From contig NZ_JACVAP010000001.1 of NCBI RefSeq assembly GCF_014851915.1, positions 930,001-994,000 of the forward strand: 64,000 nucleotides of DNA, in the 5' to 3' direction. Origin of the DNA: Xanthomonas sp. XNM01. GTDB lineage: Bacteria > Pseudomonadota > Gammaproteobacteria > Xanthomonadales > Xanthomonadaceae. The position numbers were made by a program, and so were the translations under genes. Position 1 is the first letter of the stretch, and each line of letters begins with the position of its first letter. Shown here one piece after another: positions 52,884-64,000 of the stretch. The notes beneath the pieces were generated by a model. That model had not been told where the DNA came from. It saw only the letters and a program-made list of their open reading frames with translations, and did not search any database.

Positions 52884-53600
52884 ATGGACCACCGGATGCT
52901 TTCCCGACTGCCTCCCGTCACCCAGGCGCTGCTGATCGCCAACGTCGCGCTGTTCCTGCTGCAGCTGATGCTGGGCGACGCGACCTTCGCGCCCTTCATG
53001 CTGTGGCCACCCAGCGCGCTGGGCTTCGACCCGTTCTCGCCCGGGCAGAACTTCCAGGTCTGGCAGCTGCTGACCTACGGCTTCCTGCACGGCGGGTTTG
53101 CCCACCTGTTGTTCAACATGCTGGCGCTGTACATGTTCGGCGCTCCGCTGGAGCTGACCTGGGGGCCGCGGCGTTTCCTCGCCTTCTACCTGATCAGCGT
53201 GGCAGGCGCCGGCCTGTGCCAGCTGCTGGTCGGCTGGTGGACGGTGTCCTCGGGCGGCATCGCCTATCCGACGGTGGGTGCGTCCGGTGGCGTGTTCGGC
53301 CTGCTGATGGCCTTCGGCCTGCTGTTCCCGAACCAGCGGGTGATGCTGCTGTTTCCGCCGATCCCGATGAAGGCGCGCACCTTCGTCATCGTGATCGGCG
53401 CGATCTCGCTGCTGATGGGACTTACGGGTGGCTGGGGTCTGCGCCCCGGCGAGCCGGGCATCGCGCATTTCGCCCATCTGGGCGGCATGCTGTTCGGCTG
53501 GCTGGTGATCCGCTACTGGCGCGGGCAGCCGCCGTTCGGGGGCGGTGGCCGGCGTCCGCCGCCACGTGGCGGTGGTTCGCACCTGCGGCGGGTGAAGTAA
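52884..53600 (+). CDS. Rhomboid-family intramembrane serine protease
   Basis: The 238-residue protein has about six transmembrane helices. Rhomboid parts are in order: VWQLLTYGFLHGGFAHLLFNMLAL, the catalytic Ser in VGASGGVFGLLMAFG, and the catalytic His in IAHFAHLGGMLFGWLVIRYW. The C-terminal tail is Gly/Arg/Pro-rich. Substrates are unknown. The ATG at 52884 was chosen; the ATG at 52896 (MLSRLPP) is a reasonable alternative and neither has a clear ribosome-binding site. Confidence 0.93.
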   Translation: MDHRMLSRLPPVTQALLIANVALFLLQLMLGDATFAPFMLWPPSALGFDPFSPGQNFQVWQLLTYGFLHGGFAHLLFNMLALYMFGAPLELTWGPRRFLAFYLISVAGAGLCQLLVGWWTVSSGGIAYPTVGASGGVFGLLMAFGLLFPNQRVMLLFPPIPMKARTFVIVIGAISLLMGLTGGWGLRPGEPGIAHFAHLGGMLFGWLVIRYWRGQPPFGGGGRRPPPRGGGSHLRRVK

Positions 53601-53611
53601 ACCGTCGACGA

Positions 53612-53639
53612 CCGGCGGCACGTGCACGTGCCGCCGGTT
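53612..53639. terminator. 28-bp perfect palindrome between convergent genes
   Basis: A perfect 28-base palindrome starts 12 bases after the rhomboid stop and faces the end of eda on the other strand. It can form the same hairpin in both transcripts. There is no T-run, so a bidirectional terminator or mRNA-end stabiliser is inferred from its position. Confidence 0.5.
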
Positions 53640-53776
53640 GCCGGGTCACGTCCGCGTCGACGCGTGTCGCGCGCAATCGCCAGCCACGCGGCGGGCGACG
53701 CAGAGACCGCTGCTGATGGCCGGGGGCGCGTCGTGCGTCCACGCACGCCTGGCGCGCGTGGACGTCGGCGCCCGCA

Positions 53777-54436
53777 TTACTTCGCGCGCGCTGCCGCGAC
53801 GATCGCCGCCGCGCCGGTGGCGCTGGCCTCGACCTTGTCCCACTCGCCATTGGCCAGCCACTGCTGCGGGACCATCCAGGAACCGCCGACGCACAGCACG
53901 TTCGGCTGGGCCAGGAACTCCGGCGCGCTGGCCTCGGTGATGCCGCCGGTCGGACAGATCTTCAGCTCGGCCATCGGACCGGCCAGACCCTTGAGCATCG
54001 TCAGCCCGCCGACCGCAGTGGCCGGGAACAGCTTGCAGACGCGGAAGCCGCGCGCCATCAGCGACAGGAACTCGGTCGGCGTGGCGCCGCCCGGCACCAC
54101 CGGGATCGGCGCCTGCGCCAGCGCATCGGCCAGCTCCGGCGGGGTGCCCGGGGTGACCAGGAAATCGGCGCCCAGTTCGATGCAGCGCTGCATCTGCTCG
54201 ACGGTCAGCACCGTGCCCATGCCGACGGCGATGTCGGGCAGTTCCTTCTTCAGTGCGACCAGCGCGTCGAGCGCGGCCGGCGTACGCAGGGTCAGCTCGA
54301 TCGCGGTCAGGCCGCCCTTGAGCAGCGCGGCCGACAGCCTGCGTGCCTCGTCGACGCTGTTGGCGGTGACGACCGGCAGGATGCCGGCGGCGCGGAGCAG
54401 GGTTTCGGCCTTGGCCTGGTGGACGGCGATGCTCAT
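53777..54436 (-). CDS. eda: 2-dehydro-3-deoxy-phosphogluconate aldolase (KDPG aldolase)
   Basis: Eda splits KDPG into pyruvate and glyceraldehyde 3-phosphate, the last Entner-Doudoroff step. The 219-residue trimer-forming enzyme has the catalytic Glu in AIELTLRTP, the Schiff-base Lys in FRVCKLFPA, GTVLTVEQM, VTPGTPPEL and CPTGGITEASAPEFL. GAGGAG lies about 10 bases before the ATG. It is the last gene of the operon, 200 bases after edd, so it may have its own promoter as well. Confidence 0.96.
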   Translation of the reverse strand: MSIAVHQAKAETLLRAAGILPVVTANSVDEARRLSAALLKGGLTAIELTLRTPAALDALVALKKELPDIAVGMGTVLTVEQMQRCIELGADFLVTPGTPPELADALAQAPIPVVPGGATPTEFLSLMARGFRVCKLFPATAVGGLTMLKGLAGPMAELKICPTGGITEASAPEFLAQPNVLCVGGSWMVPQQWLANGEWDKVEASATGAAAIVAAARAK

Positions 54437-54636
54437 GGATCTGCGACTCCTCGGGTGGAACCGGCCGCGTCGGGCCGGTGAAGCGGTGTCAATGCGGCCG
54501 TGCGGCATGGCCGCGAACGCTCCGGTGGGCCGGCCATTCTATCGGCGACGGCACCGCCGGGAGCGGTCGATGCTGGCTGTGGCAGTTGTCCCGATGGACA
54601 GGCACGGACGCGCCAGGAACGCATCCGTGCGTGGGT

Positions 54637-56550
<1,914 letters not shown>

Positions 56551-56620
56551 TGGCAGTCGGCTATGAGGGGCGGAAACGAGGCCGCGCGATGGCTGGCAGC
56601 GCGGCGCCTTTCATTGGGCA

Positions 56621-56640
56621 CCGGCACGTGGAGGTGCCGG
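56621..56640 (-). other. Intercistronic hairpin, pgl to edd
   Basis: A 7-bp GC stem (56621-56627 with 56634-56640) lies in the 109-base pgl-edd spacer. It may adjust mRNA stability within the Entner-Doudoroff operon. Confidence 0.35.
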
Positions 56641-56659
56641 CGCTTGCGAGGATTCGCAC

Positions 56660-57367
56660 TTACGGGCACCAGTGCACGCACAGCGGCTCGCCCGGCAGCT
56701 GCAGGACGCTGCGGATCGGCAGCTCGCGCACGTCGTCGCCGGCCAAGGCGCGCTCGAAGATCTCGCGCTTGGCGTCGCCGCGCAGCAGCAGCAGGCGACG
56801 GCGGGTGCGGGCCAGGCCGGCGGGGGTCAGGGTGATGCGCAGCGCCCAGTCGCCGGCGACCGGGCAGCCGGTGGCGTCCAGTGCGGCGTAGGGCTGCGGA
56901 TTGGCCAGCGCGCGGTCCAGGTCGATCGAGCCGGGGAACAGCGAGGCGGTGTGGCCATCGTTGCCCATGCCCAGCACCGCCAGGCAGGCATCCTGGGCAT
57001 GGCCGGCCTCGAGATTGGCGGCATGCACGGCCTCGGCCACGCTCAGGCCCGGGCGCACCAGCGGTTCGAAGTGGCCGATGTCGGCGTGCTCGAGCAGGCT
57101 TTCGCGGACCAGGCGCGCGTTGCTGGCCGAATCGTCGGGCGAGAGCCAGCGCTCGTCGACCAGGCCCACGGTGACCTGGTGCCAGTCCAGCGGCGCGATC
57201 GCCAGCTGGGTGTAGATCGGCGCCGGCGTGGTGCCGCCCGACAGCAGCATGCGCGCCTTGCCGGCCGCGGCCAGTTCTGCCTCCAGCGTCCGCGCCATGT
57301 CGTCGGCGACGGCATGGATCCAGCTTTCCTGATCGGCATGCGCGCGCCAGTCGATGCGTGCATTCAT
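56660..57367 (-). CDS. pgl: 6-phosphogluconolactonase
   Basis: Pgl hydrolyses 6-phosphogluconolactone made by Zwf. The 235-residue protein shows LLSGGTTPAPIYTQL, VTVGLVDERWLSPDDSASNARLVRE (family core) and LGMGNDGHTASLFPGS with the catalytic His. It is the DevB-type enzyme. It starts two bases after the glk stop, so the operon is tightly packed here. Confidence 0.95.
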   Translation of the reverse strand: MNARIDWRAHADQESWIHAVADDMARTLEAELAAAGKARMLLSGGTTPAPIYTQLAIAPLDWHQVTVGLVDERWLSPDDSASNARLVRESLLEHADIGHFEPLVRPGLSVAEAVHAANLEAGHAQDACLAVLGMGNDGHTASLFPGSIDLDRALANPQPYAALDATGCPVAGDWALRITLTPAGLARTRRRLLLLRGDAKREIFERALAGDDVRELPIRSVLQLPGEPLCVHWCP

Positions 57368-57369
57368 GT

Positions 57370-58368
57370 TCAACGGACCTCCCTGTGCAACAGATCGACC
57401 GCGCAGGCGGCGGCGCCGAGCAGGCCGGCGCGCGGGTGCATGACGGCCAGCGACGGCACCCGCGCCATCGTCGGCGAGAACCGGCCCTTGGCCTCGAAGC
57501 GCTGGCGGAAGCCGGAGTGGCGCAGCGACTCCAGCATCCGTGGCACCAGGCCGCCGGTGAGGAACACGCCGTCCCAGGCGCCGAGCGTGAGCACCAGGTC
57601 GCCGGCGATGGCGCCGAACACCGCGCAGAACACGTCGACCGCGCGCATGCACAGCGCATCGCCCTCGGCGGCGCGTGCGGTGATGTCCTTGGGCTGCAGC
57701 AGGCCGGGGTCGATGCCGGCGATCTCGCACAGCGCGCGGTGGATGTTGACCAGGCCGGGGCCGCAGATCAGGCGCTCGTTGGAGACCCGGCCGAACTGCG
57801 CCGACAGGATCTCCAGGATGCGTGCCTCCTCGGGCGTGCCCGGCGGGAAACTGACATGGCCGCCCTCGGTTTCCAGCGGATAGCAGCGGCCGTCGCGGAC
57901 GATCAGGCCGCCGACGCCCAGGCCGGTGCCCGGCCCGATCACCGCGTAGGTGCGCGGCTGGTCCAGCGGTGCCGGCTGCCAGGACACGCCGCCGATCGCG
58001 ACCACGTCCTCGGGCCGGTACAGGCTCACCGCCATGCCCTGGGCCGCGAAATCGTTGATCAGGTGCACGCTGTCGAAGCCGAGCAGGTCGCGGGTGCGGC
58101 TGCGCGAGATCACCCACGGGTGGTTGGTGATGCGGGCCTCGTCGCCGTCGACCTTGCCGGCCACCGCGAACACGCCGGCGCGCGCGCTGGCGCCGACCTG
58201 GTCCAGGTAGTGGCGCGCGGCATCGGCCAGCGACGGGAAGTCGGCCACCGCGAACTCGCGCACGCTGTCGTCGAGCAGCGGCGCCGGTGCGTGCGGGTCG
58301 GCGAGGGCGAAGCGGGCATTGGTGCCGCCGATGTCGGCGATCAGGCGCAGGTCTTCCGCCATGCTCAT
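57370..58368 (-). CDS. glk: Glucokinase
   Basis: Glk phosphorylates glucose to feed Zwf. The 332-residue ROK-independent, Glk-type protein has the ATP-binding IADIGGTNARFALAD, NHPWVISRS, LINDFAAQGMAV, VIGPGTGLGVGGLI and ETEGGHVSFPPGTPEE. The first ATG (58368) overlaps the zwf stop as ATGA. A second ATG (58362) is better placed behind CGAGG and is an equally good start. Confidence 0.95.
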   Translation of the reverse strand: MSMAEDLRLIADIGGTNARFALADPHAPAPLLDDSVREFAVADFPSLADAARHYLDQVGASARAGVFAVAGKVDGDEARITNHPWVISRSRTRDLLGFDSVHLINDFAAQGMAVSLYRPEDVVAIGGVSWQPAPLDQPRTYAVIGPGTGLGVGGLIVRDGRCYPLETEGGHVSFPPGTPEEARILEILSAQFGRVSNERLICGPGLVNIHRALCEIAGIDPGLLQPKDITARAAEGDALCMRAVDVFCAVFGAIAGDLVLTLGAWDGVFLTGGLVPRMLESLRHSGFRQRFEAKGRFSPTMARVPSLAVMHPRAGLLGAAACAVDLLHREVR

Positions 58369-59837
58369 GCCTCGTCGCGGCTGGGGCGCGCGACGGCGTC
58401 GAACTCGGCGGGCAGGAAGCAGGCGGCCGCCTCCGGGCCCCAGCTGCCGGCCGGGTAGTCCTGCAGCGGCGCGGCGCCACTGCGCCAGGCATCGGTGACG
58501 CTGTCGGTCCAGGCCCACGCGGCCTCGACCTCGTCGTTGCGCACGAACAGCGCGTGATTGCCGTTCAACGCATCCAGGAACAGGCGCTCGTAGGCGATGC
58601 GGCGGTTCTTGCCGGTCTGCGAGGACAGCTCCAGCTCCAGCGGATGCAGTTCCAGCGTGCCCCATTCCGGACCGGCCAGGCTGCTCATCAGGCCCAGCTC
58701 GATGTCTTCCTGCGGCTGCAGGCGGAAGGTCAGCCGGTTCGGCGCGGCGTTGGCGCCGTCCGGGCGCTCGAACAGCCAGTGGCTGACCGGCTTCAGGGTG
58801 ACCGTGACCACGGTAGACCGCTCGGCCAGGCGCTTGCCGGTGACCATGTGGAACGGAACGCCCGCCCAGCGCCAGTTGTCGATGTGCGCGGTGACCCCGA
58901 CGAAGGTTTCGACATCGCTGTCATCCGGCGGCGCGTACGCCTGCACCGGTGCGCCATCGATCGTCCCCGCGGTGTAGCGGCCGCGCACGCTGTGGCGGGC
59001 CGCCTCGGTCGCGCTGAACGGGCGCAGGGCGCGCAGCACCTTGACCTTCTCGTCGCGGATCCGGTCGGCTTCCAGCGAGGCCGGCGGCTCCATCGCCACC
59101 AGGCACAGCAGCTGCAGGATGTGGCTCTGGACCATGTCGCGCAGCGCGCCGGAGCGGGCGTAGTAGGCGTTGCGCCCGTCCACGCCTTCGCTCTCGGAGA
59201 CCAGGATGTTGACCGAGTCGATGTAGGTGCGGTTCCAGACCGCTTCCAGCAGCGTGTTGCCGAAGCGCAGCGCCAGCAGGTTCTGCACCGCCGCCTTGCC
59301 CAGGTAATGGTCGATGCGGAAGATCCTGTCCTCGTCGGCCAGCTGGCCGAGGGTGGCGTTGATCTCGCGTGCCGAGGCCAGGTCGTGGCCGATCGGCTTC
59401 TCCAGCATCAGCCGGTGCGGCGCCTTCAGCGCGCCGCCCAGGGCCAGGCCCTCGCAGGTGCTGATGTACAGGCCCGGCGGGATCGACAGGTAGCTGACGC
59501 AGCGGCGATCGACCAGGTCGCGCACCGCATCGGCGACCGATGCGGGCGTGCGCATGTCCACCGCGCGGTAGTCCACCCGCGCCAGGAATTCATCGACCTG
59601 GCCGGGTGCCGGGGTGTAGTGACCGAGCTGGGCGAAACGCTCGCGCAGGATCTGGTGGAACTTGTCGGTGTCGTGCGGCGACAGCGCCAGCGCGCGGATC
59701 CGGAAGTCGTCGGGGAGCAGACCATCGCCCTGCAGCCGCAGCAGCGACGGGAGCAGGTAGCGCTGGGCGAGGTCGCCGGTGGCGCCGAACAGCAGCAGGG
59801 TGTCGTGCATCCGGTGGGCATCCATGGACTGTGACAT
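58365..59837 (-). CDS. zwf: Glucose-6-phosphate 1-dehydrogenase
   Basis: Zwf oxidises glucose 6-phosphate with NAD(P)+ and opens the Entner-Doudoroff and pentose phosphate routes. The 490-residue enzyme shows the Rossmann motif LLLFGATGDLAQRYLLPSL, EKPIGHDLASA, RIDHYLGKAAVQNLLALRFGN with the substrate-binding Lys, and MVTGKRLAERSTVV. It is the first gene of the zwf-glk-pgl-edd-eda operon. The start at 59837 is preferred; MDAHRMHD four codons on is possible. Confidence 0.97.
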   Translation of the reverse strand: MSQSMDAHRMHDTLLLFGATGDLAQRYLLPSLLRLQGDGLLPDDFRIRALALSPHDTDKFHQILRERFAQLGHYTPAPGQVDEFLARVDYRAVDMRTPASVADAVRDLVDRRCVSYLSIPPGLYISTCEGLALGGALKAPHRLMLEKPIGHDLASAREINATLGQLADEDRIFRIDHYLGKAAVQNLLALRFGNTLLEAVWNRTYIDSVNILVSESEGVDGRNAYYARSGALRDMVQSHILQLLCLVAMEPPASLEADRIRDEKVKVLRALRPFSATEAARHSVRGRYTAGTIDGAPVQAYAPPDDSDVETFVGVTAHIDNWRWAGVPFHMVTGKRLAERSTVVTVTLKPVSHWLFERPDGANAAPNRLTFRLQPQEDIELGLMSSLAGPEWGTLELHPLELELSSQTGKNRRIAYERLFLDALNGNHALFVRNDEVEAAWAWTDSVTDAWRSGAAPLQDYPAGSWGPEAAACFLPAEFDAVARPSRDEA

Positions 59838-60191
59838 CGTGGTCCGAATCTTCTCTAGGTTGGCGTCCTGGTGCCAGGCGCGGTGGGGGCGGCCCGGGCA
59901 TCGGGATGGAGGTGGGAACGCGGTGTGCGGCGGGTCTGTGCCGAACACCCGAATATGGCGGGCCAGTGCGACTTTTGTCCAGTGGTCATCGCGTCCGGCG
60001 CGCGCGTTTCACGCCGTGCTGCCGCGCTTGGTGATGATCTCCCCGGAAACTGTCCCGGTGATGACGGGCGCGGCCCGGTTCGGTTTCCAGCGTTCTGGAA
60101 CCGGCTTCGGCGACCTGCGATCATCGGGATCCTGTCGCTCTTCCCGCGCCGATGGTCCGGAGCGGTCGCGACGTCGGTGGTCGGAGGCAGC
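59838..60191. promoter_or_regulatory. Divergent promoter region, zwf operon and ABC ATPase
   Basis: This 354-base region separates the two operons. It holds the palindrome CCTGGTGCCAGG (59867-59878) close to zwf and an imperfect inverted repeat with arms CGGTTTCCAG and CTGGAACCG (60081-60103) about 89 bases before the ATPase start. Either could bind a sugar-responsive repressor. No HexR-type site was seen. Confidence 0.35.
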
Positions 60192-61277
<1,086 letters not shown>

Positions 61278-61408
61278 CGCACGTGCGGTGGAGGTGCCGG
61301 GGCGCTGCCGCGGCATCCGCATGCATTCCCTGCGCCGGTGCCCGGGGCCGCAGACGGCGCGCCCCCTGCAACGGCGCGCTTCTGGTCGCAGGCTTGTCGG
61401 CCTTGCGA

Positions 61409-62293
61409 TCAGCGGCCCAGACCGTCGCGGATGGGCGCCGGAACGGCTTCCCGGGCATCGACCAGCAGCGGTCCGTCGCCGCGTTCCAGCGGCAGCACGG
61501 CCAGCGCATGGCGGGGCGCGCGACCGGCCACACTGACGACGCTGCCGATCGCGCGGCCGTCCTGCTGCACCTCGGCGCCGGCCTCGACCGAGTCGGCCAC
61601 CTGCAGGCGCAGCAGTTCGCGTTTGGCCTTGCCGAGGAAATGGGTGCGGGCGACGATTTCCTGGCCGGGATAGCAGCCCTTCTTCACGCTGAACGCATGC
61701 AGCCGGTCCAGTGCGATCTGCTGCGGCGTCCACTGCTCGCGCTGTGCTTCGACCAGGCGCGGCAGGCCGCACGCCAGATCGGCCTGCGCCCAGCGTTCCA
61801 GCGCGTCGGCCGACGCTTCGGCGTGCAACGCCTCGCGTTCGCAAATGAGAACCGTGCGCGAAAGGGACTCTGCGCCATAATCCAGTTCCCACGACGCGCC
61901 GTCATGAGCGATCGACGCCCCCGAGGCGGTCGCAGGCGGCGCGAACCGGCCCAGGACGGCCAGATCGGGCCGGGCACGCAGCACCGCCTTGCGCCGGAAC
62001 ACGAAGCGACGCAACTGGTCGCCCAGTGCGTCGGCGTCGCCATCGGGCAGCAGCAGGAGCAGGGCATCGTCCGCCAGCCGCAACAGCGCGAACACCGCGA
62101 TGGTGCGTCCCTTGGGCGTCAGCCAGGCGCTCCACTGCCAGTGGCCGGTCGCCAGCGCGACGACGTCGTTTGCGAATTGCGCCTGCGCGAAGGCGATCGC
62201 ATCGGGACCTTCCAGCGCCAGCAGGGCGTGGTCGGTCAGCGCGAAGGCCGTCTGTGCGGCGATGGTCGAAGATGCGGGCAGGTTGTCAGGCAC
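61409..62293 (-). CDS. ygfZ: Folate-binding iron-sulfur cluster protein YgfZ
   Basis: YgfZ helps maintain iron-sulfur enzymes using tetrahydrofolate. The 294-residue protein is a GcvT relative without the glycine-cleavage residues and has the signature KKGCYPGQEIVARTHFLGKAKREL. The start is a GTG at 62293. It is divergent from the succinate dehydrogenase group, whose SdhB iron-sulfur subunit could be one of its clients. Confidence 0.94.
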   Translation of the reverse strand: MPDNLPASSTIAAQTAFALTDHALLALEGPDAIAFAQAQFANDVVALATGHWQWSAWLTPKGRTIAVFALLRLADDALLLLLPDGDADALGDQLRRFVFRRKAVLRARPDLAVLGRFAPPATASGASIAHDGASWELDYGAESLSRTVLICEREALHAEASADALERWAQADLACGLPRLVEAQREQWTPQQIALDRLHAFSVKKGCYPGQEIVARTHFLGKAKRELLRLQVADSVEAGAEVQQDGRAIGSVVSVAGRAPRHALAVLPLERGDGPLLVDAREAVPAPIRDGLGR

Positions 62294-62334
62294 GTTAACG
62301 GGGGCTTAAAATTTTGTGCGGTGCAAGGAATCCC

Positions 62335-62487
62335 ATGATAGGCCAAACACCTCCAGACCCAGAGTCCGCTCCCGGGACACAGCCGCCCAGGGATGAGCCG
62401 ATGCCGAAGGAAATCGGCGGCCGCGACGGCCCGGAACCGACCCGCTACGGGGACTGGGAAAAGAACGGGCGCTGCGTCGATTTCTGA
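62335..62487 (+). CDS. SDHAF4-like succinate dehydrogenase assembly protein (DUF1674)
   Basis: This 50-residue gene encodes a Pro-rich N-terminus and the C-terminal signature EIGGRDGPEPTRYGDWEKNG, followed by RCVDF and the stop. That signature matches the DUF1674/SDHAF4 family, which in mitochondria binds flavinylated SdhA and aids its assembly. AAGGA lies 5 bases before the ATG. It is 60 bases before sdhC and thus first in the sdh operon, which supports the function. It is short and easily missed. Confidence 0.88.
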   Translation: MIGQTPPDPESAPGTQPPRDEPMPKEIGGRDGPEPTRYGDWEKNGRCVDF

Positions 62488-62547
62488 CGCCGCATCCTTC
62501 AGCCACGCGGCCGCCGGTCGCACAGCCGAGACAACGAGTCCAGCGCA

Positions 62548-62940
62548 ATGAGCAGCGAACGTCCCCTGTCACCCCATCTGCAGGTCTACCGCTGGCAGAT
62601 CCAGATGGTCACCTCGATTCTGCACCGCGCCACCGGCGTCGTCCTCGCTGTCGGAGCGCTGCTGATCGCCGCCGCGCTGCTGGCGCTGATGCTCGGCGAA
62701 GAGCACTGGACCTGCGTCACCGGTCTCGCCGGCAGCCTGCCGGGCAAGCTGTTCCTGTTCGGCTGGAGCTGGGCCGGCGCCTACCACCTGTGCAATGGCA
62801 TCCGCCACATCGTGCAGGACTTCGCGGTCGGTTACCGCATCTCCACCTTCATCCGCAGCAGCTGGGCGTCGGTGATCGGCAGCCTGGTCATCACCGCGCT
62901 GATCTGGGTCTACGTGGCCACCGCCGGAGGCGCCGCATGA
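62548..62940 (+). CDS. sdhC: Succinate dehydrogenase cytochrome b556 subunit SdhC
   Basis: The 130-residue membrane anchor starts [20 protein letters not shown] and shows the family segment [15 protein letters not shown], with the Ser and Arg of the quinone site. [15 protein letters not shown] carries the heme-ligand His. Three transmembrane helices are evident. The stop overlaps the sdhD start (ATGA). Confidence 0.95.
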   Translation: MSSERPLSPHLQVYRWQIQMVTSILHRATGVVLAVGALLIAAALLALMLGEEHWTCVTGLAGSLPGKLFLFGWSWAGAYHLCNGIRHIVQDFAVGYRISTFIRSSWASVIGSLVITALIWVYVATAGGAA

Positions 62941-63323
62941 GCAAGTTCCGCACCCCGCTGAAGAACGTGCGCGGCCTCGGCGCGGCCCGGACCGGCACCG
63001 AGCACTTCGTCCAGCAGCGCCTGACCGGCACCGCGCTGGCCTTCCTGACCGTCTGGTTCCTGGCGTTCGTGCTGAGCCTGGTCGGCTCCGGCTACCAGGA
63101 GGCCGTGGCGGCCGTCTCGCGTCCCTGGAACGCGGTGCCGCTGGTGGGCTTCCTGGTGGCGATGTTCTGGCATGCCCAGCTCGGCCTGCAGGTCATCCTC
63201 GAGGACTACATCCACGAGTCCGTGCTCGCTCTGGCCCTGCAGGTCACGGTGAAGTTCATCGCCGTGCTCGGCGCCATCGTCAGCGTCTTCGCCGTCGCCC
63301 GCATCGCGCTGGGCAGCGCCTGA
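62937..63323 (+). CDS. sdhD: Succinate dehydrogenase membrane anchor subunit SdhD
   Basis: The 128-residue protein has three transmembrane helices and typical parts [20 protein letters not shown] and [19 protein letters not shown], whose His and Asp/Tyr belong to the heme and quinone sites. It overlaps sdhC by four bases and precedes sdhA by 32 bases. Confidence 0.94.
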   Translation: MSKFRTPLKNVRGLGAARTGTEHFVQQRLTGTALAFLTVWFLAFVLSLVGSGYQEAVAAVSRPWNAVPLVGFLVAMFWHAQLGLQVILEDYIHESVLALALQVTVKFIAVLGAIVSVFAVARIALGSA

Positions 63324-63355
63324 TCCACAGGGCGCAGCCCAAAGGAACCATCGAG

Positions 63356-64000
63356 ATGTCCGCTTACAAGATCACCGAACACAAGTACGACATGGTCGTG
63401 GTGGGCGCCGGCGGCGCCGGCCTGCGCGCCACGTTCGGCCTGGCCCAGAAGGGCCTGCAGACGGTCTGCCTGACCAAGGTCTTCCCGACCCGCTCGCACA
63501 CCGTCGCCGCCCAGGGCGGCATTTCCGCCGCGCTCGGCAACATGGGCGAGGATGACTGGCGCTACCACTTCTTCGACACCATCAAGGGCTCGGACTGGCT
63601 GGGCGACCAGGACGCGATCGAGTACATGTGCCGCGAGGCGATCCCGGCGATCATCGAGCTCGAGCACTACGGCGTGCCGTTCTCGCGCACCGAGGAAGGC
63701 AAGATCTACCAGCGTCCGTTCGGTGGCATGACCACCAGATTCGGCGAAGGCCCGCCGGCGCAGCGCACCTGCGCCGCGGCCGACCGCACCGGCCATGCGA
63801 TGCTGCACACGCTGTACCAGCAGTCGCTGGCGCACAACGCGCGCTTCATGATCGAGTACTTCGCGCTCGACCTCATCTTCGACGAAGAGGGCGCCTGCCG
63901 CGGCGTGCTCGCGCTGGACATGGCTGAAGGCTCGCTGCACCTGTTCCGCGCCCAGGGCGTGGTGCTGGCCACCGGCGGCTATGGCCGCGCCTACTTCAGC
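63356..64000 (+). CDS. sdhA: Succinate dehydrogenase flavoprotein subunit SdhA (partial)
   Basis: The first 215 residues are present; the gene runs off the window. They include the FAD-binding [20 protein letters not shown], the covalent-flavin His in [20 protein letters not shown], the substrate-loop region [24 protein letters not shown] and the second flavin motif [14 protein letters not shown]. It is the catalytic subunit of complex II. An AAAGGA precedes the start. SdhB should follow outside the window. Confidence 0.97.
   Translation, partial: MSAYKITEHKYDMVVVGAGGAGLRATFGLAQKGLQTVCLTKVFPTRSHTVAAQGGISAALGNMGEDDWRYHFFDTIKGSDWLGDQDAIEYMCREAIPAIIELEHYGVPFSRTEEGKIYQRPFGGMTTRFGEGPPAQRTCAAADRTGHAMLHTLYQQSLAHNARFMIEYFALDLIFDEEGACRGVLALDMAEGSLHLFRAQGVVLATGGYGRAYFS

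Overview
The window is a chromosomal segment from a very GC-rich gammaproteobacterium. It most likely belongs to the Xanthomonadaceae/Lysobacteraceae (a Luteimonas- or Lysobacter-like organism), judging from the zwf-glk-pgl-edd-eda operon, the TonB receptor/phytase pair, the queA/tgt/yajC/secDF block, and several genes with a TANNAT-like element only a few bases before the start codon. The genus is an inference from gene content and base composition. No ribosomal RNA, CRISPR array, insertion sequence or prophage was seen; there is one tRNA (Phe).

Layout. 1-974: no convincing gene, ending at tRNA-Phe. 1.2-6.6 kb: lipoprotein, yggX, mutY, ftsY, rsmD, coaD, lipoprotein. 6.7-13.2 kb: ferredoxin overlapping gamma-glutamyltransferase, a metallo-beta-lactamase-fold hydrolase, a GH9 glycosidase lipoprotein, an alpha/beta hydrolase and upp. 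13.4-19.5 kb: a phosphate-scavenging set of TonB receptor, beta-propeller phytase, purple-acid-type phosphatase and an exported inorganic pyrophosphatase. 19.6-21.6 kb: a class III aminotransferase divergent from an Lrp-type regulator. 21.8-41.6 kb: queA, then tgt-yajC-secD-secF. These belong together in relatives, but here they are separated by about 14 kb of surface-glycan genes on the minus strand (23.2-36.8 kb).

The island is the most interesting part. It reads as one tightly overlapped operon. In order of transcription it encodes a nucleotidyltransferase, a small ParB/sulfiredoxin-fold protein resembling the SerK/SbnI amino-acid kinases, a second nucleotidyltransferase, a DUF711 protein, a SAM methyltransferase, an Asp/Glu-racemase-family protein, a CDP-glycerol glycerophosphotransferase-like protein, three dTDP-3-acetamido-3,6-dideoxyhexose enzymes (FdtC, FdtB and FdtA types) and a 1912-residue glycosyltransferase with GT61, several GT2 and GT4-like modules. 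I infer a pathway that makes a nucleotide-activated phospho-compound and attaches it to a glycan carrying a 3-acetamido-3,6-dideoxyhexose. I know of no described system with this exact gene set.

41.6-53.6 kb: suhB, trmJ, a phosphonate-type binding protein coupled to a GGDEF-EAL protein, ExoD and a CNNM/CorC-type protein, a DUF47/PiT phosphate transport pair, a small unknown protein, an alkyltransferase-like protein and a rhomboid protease. 53.8-61.3 kb: the Entner-Doudoroff operon and a divergent orphan sugar-type ABC ATPase. 61.4-64 kb: ygfZ divergent from a 50-residue SDHAF4-like gene followed by sdhC, sdhD and sdhA, the last cut by the window end.

All calls come from reading the sequence and from family knowledge; no database search was run.
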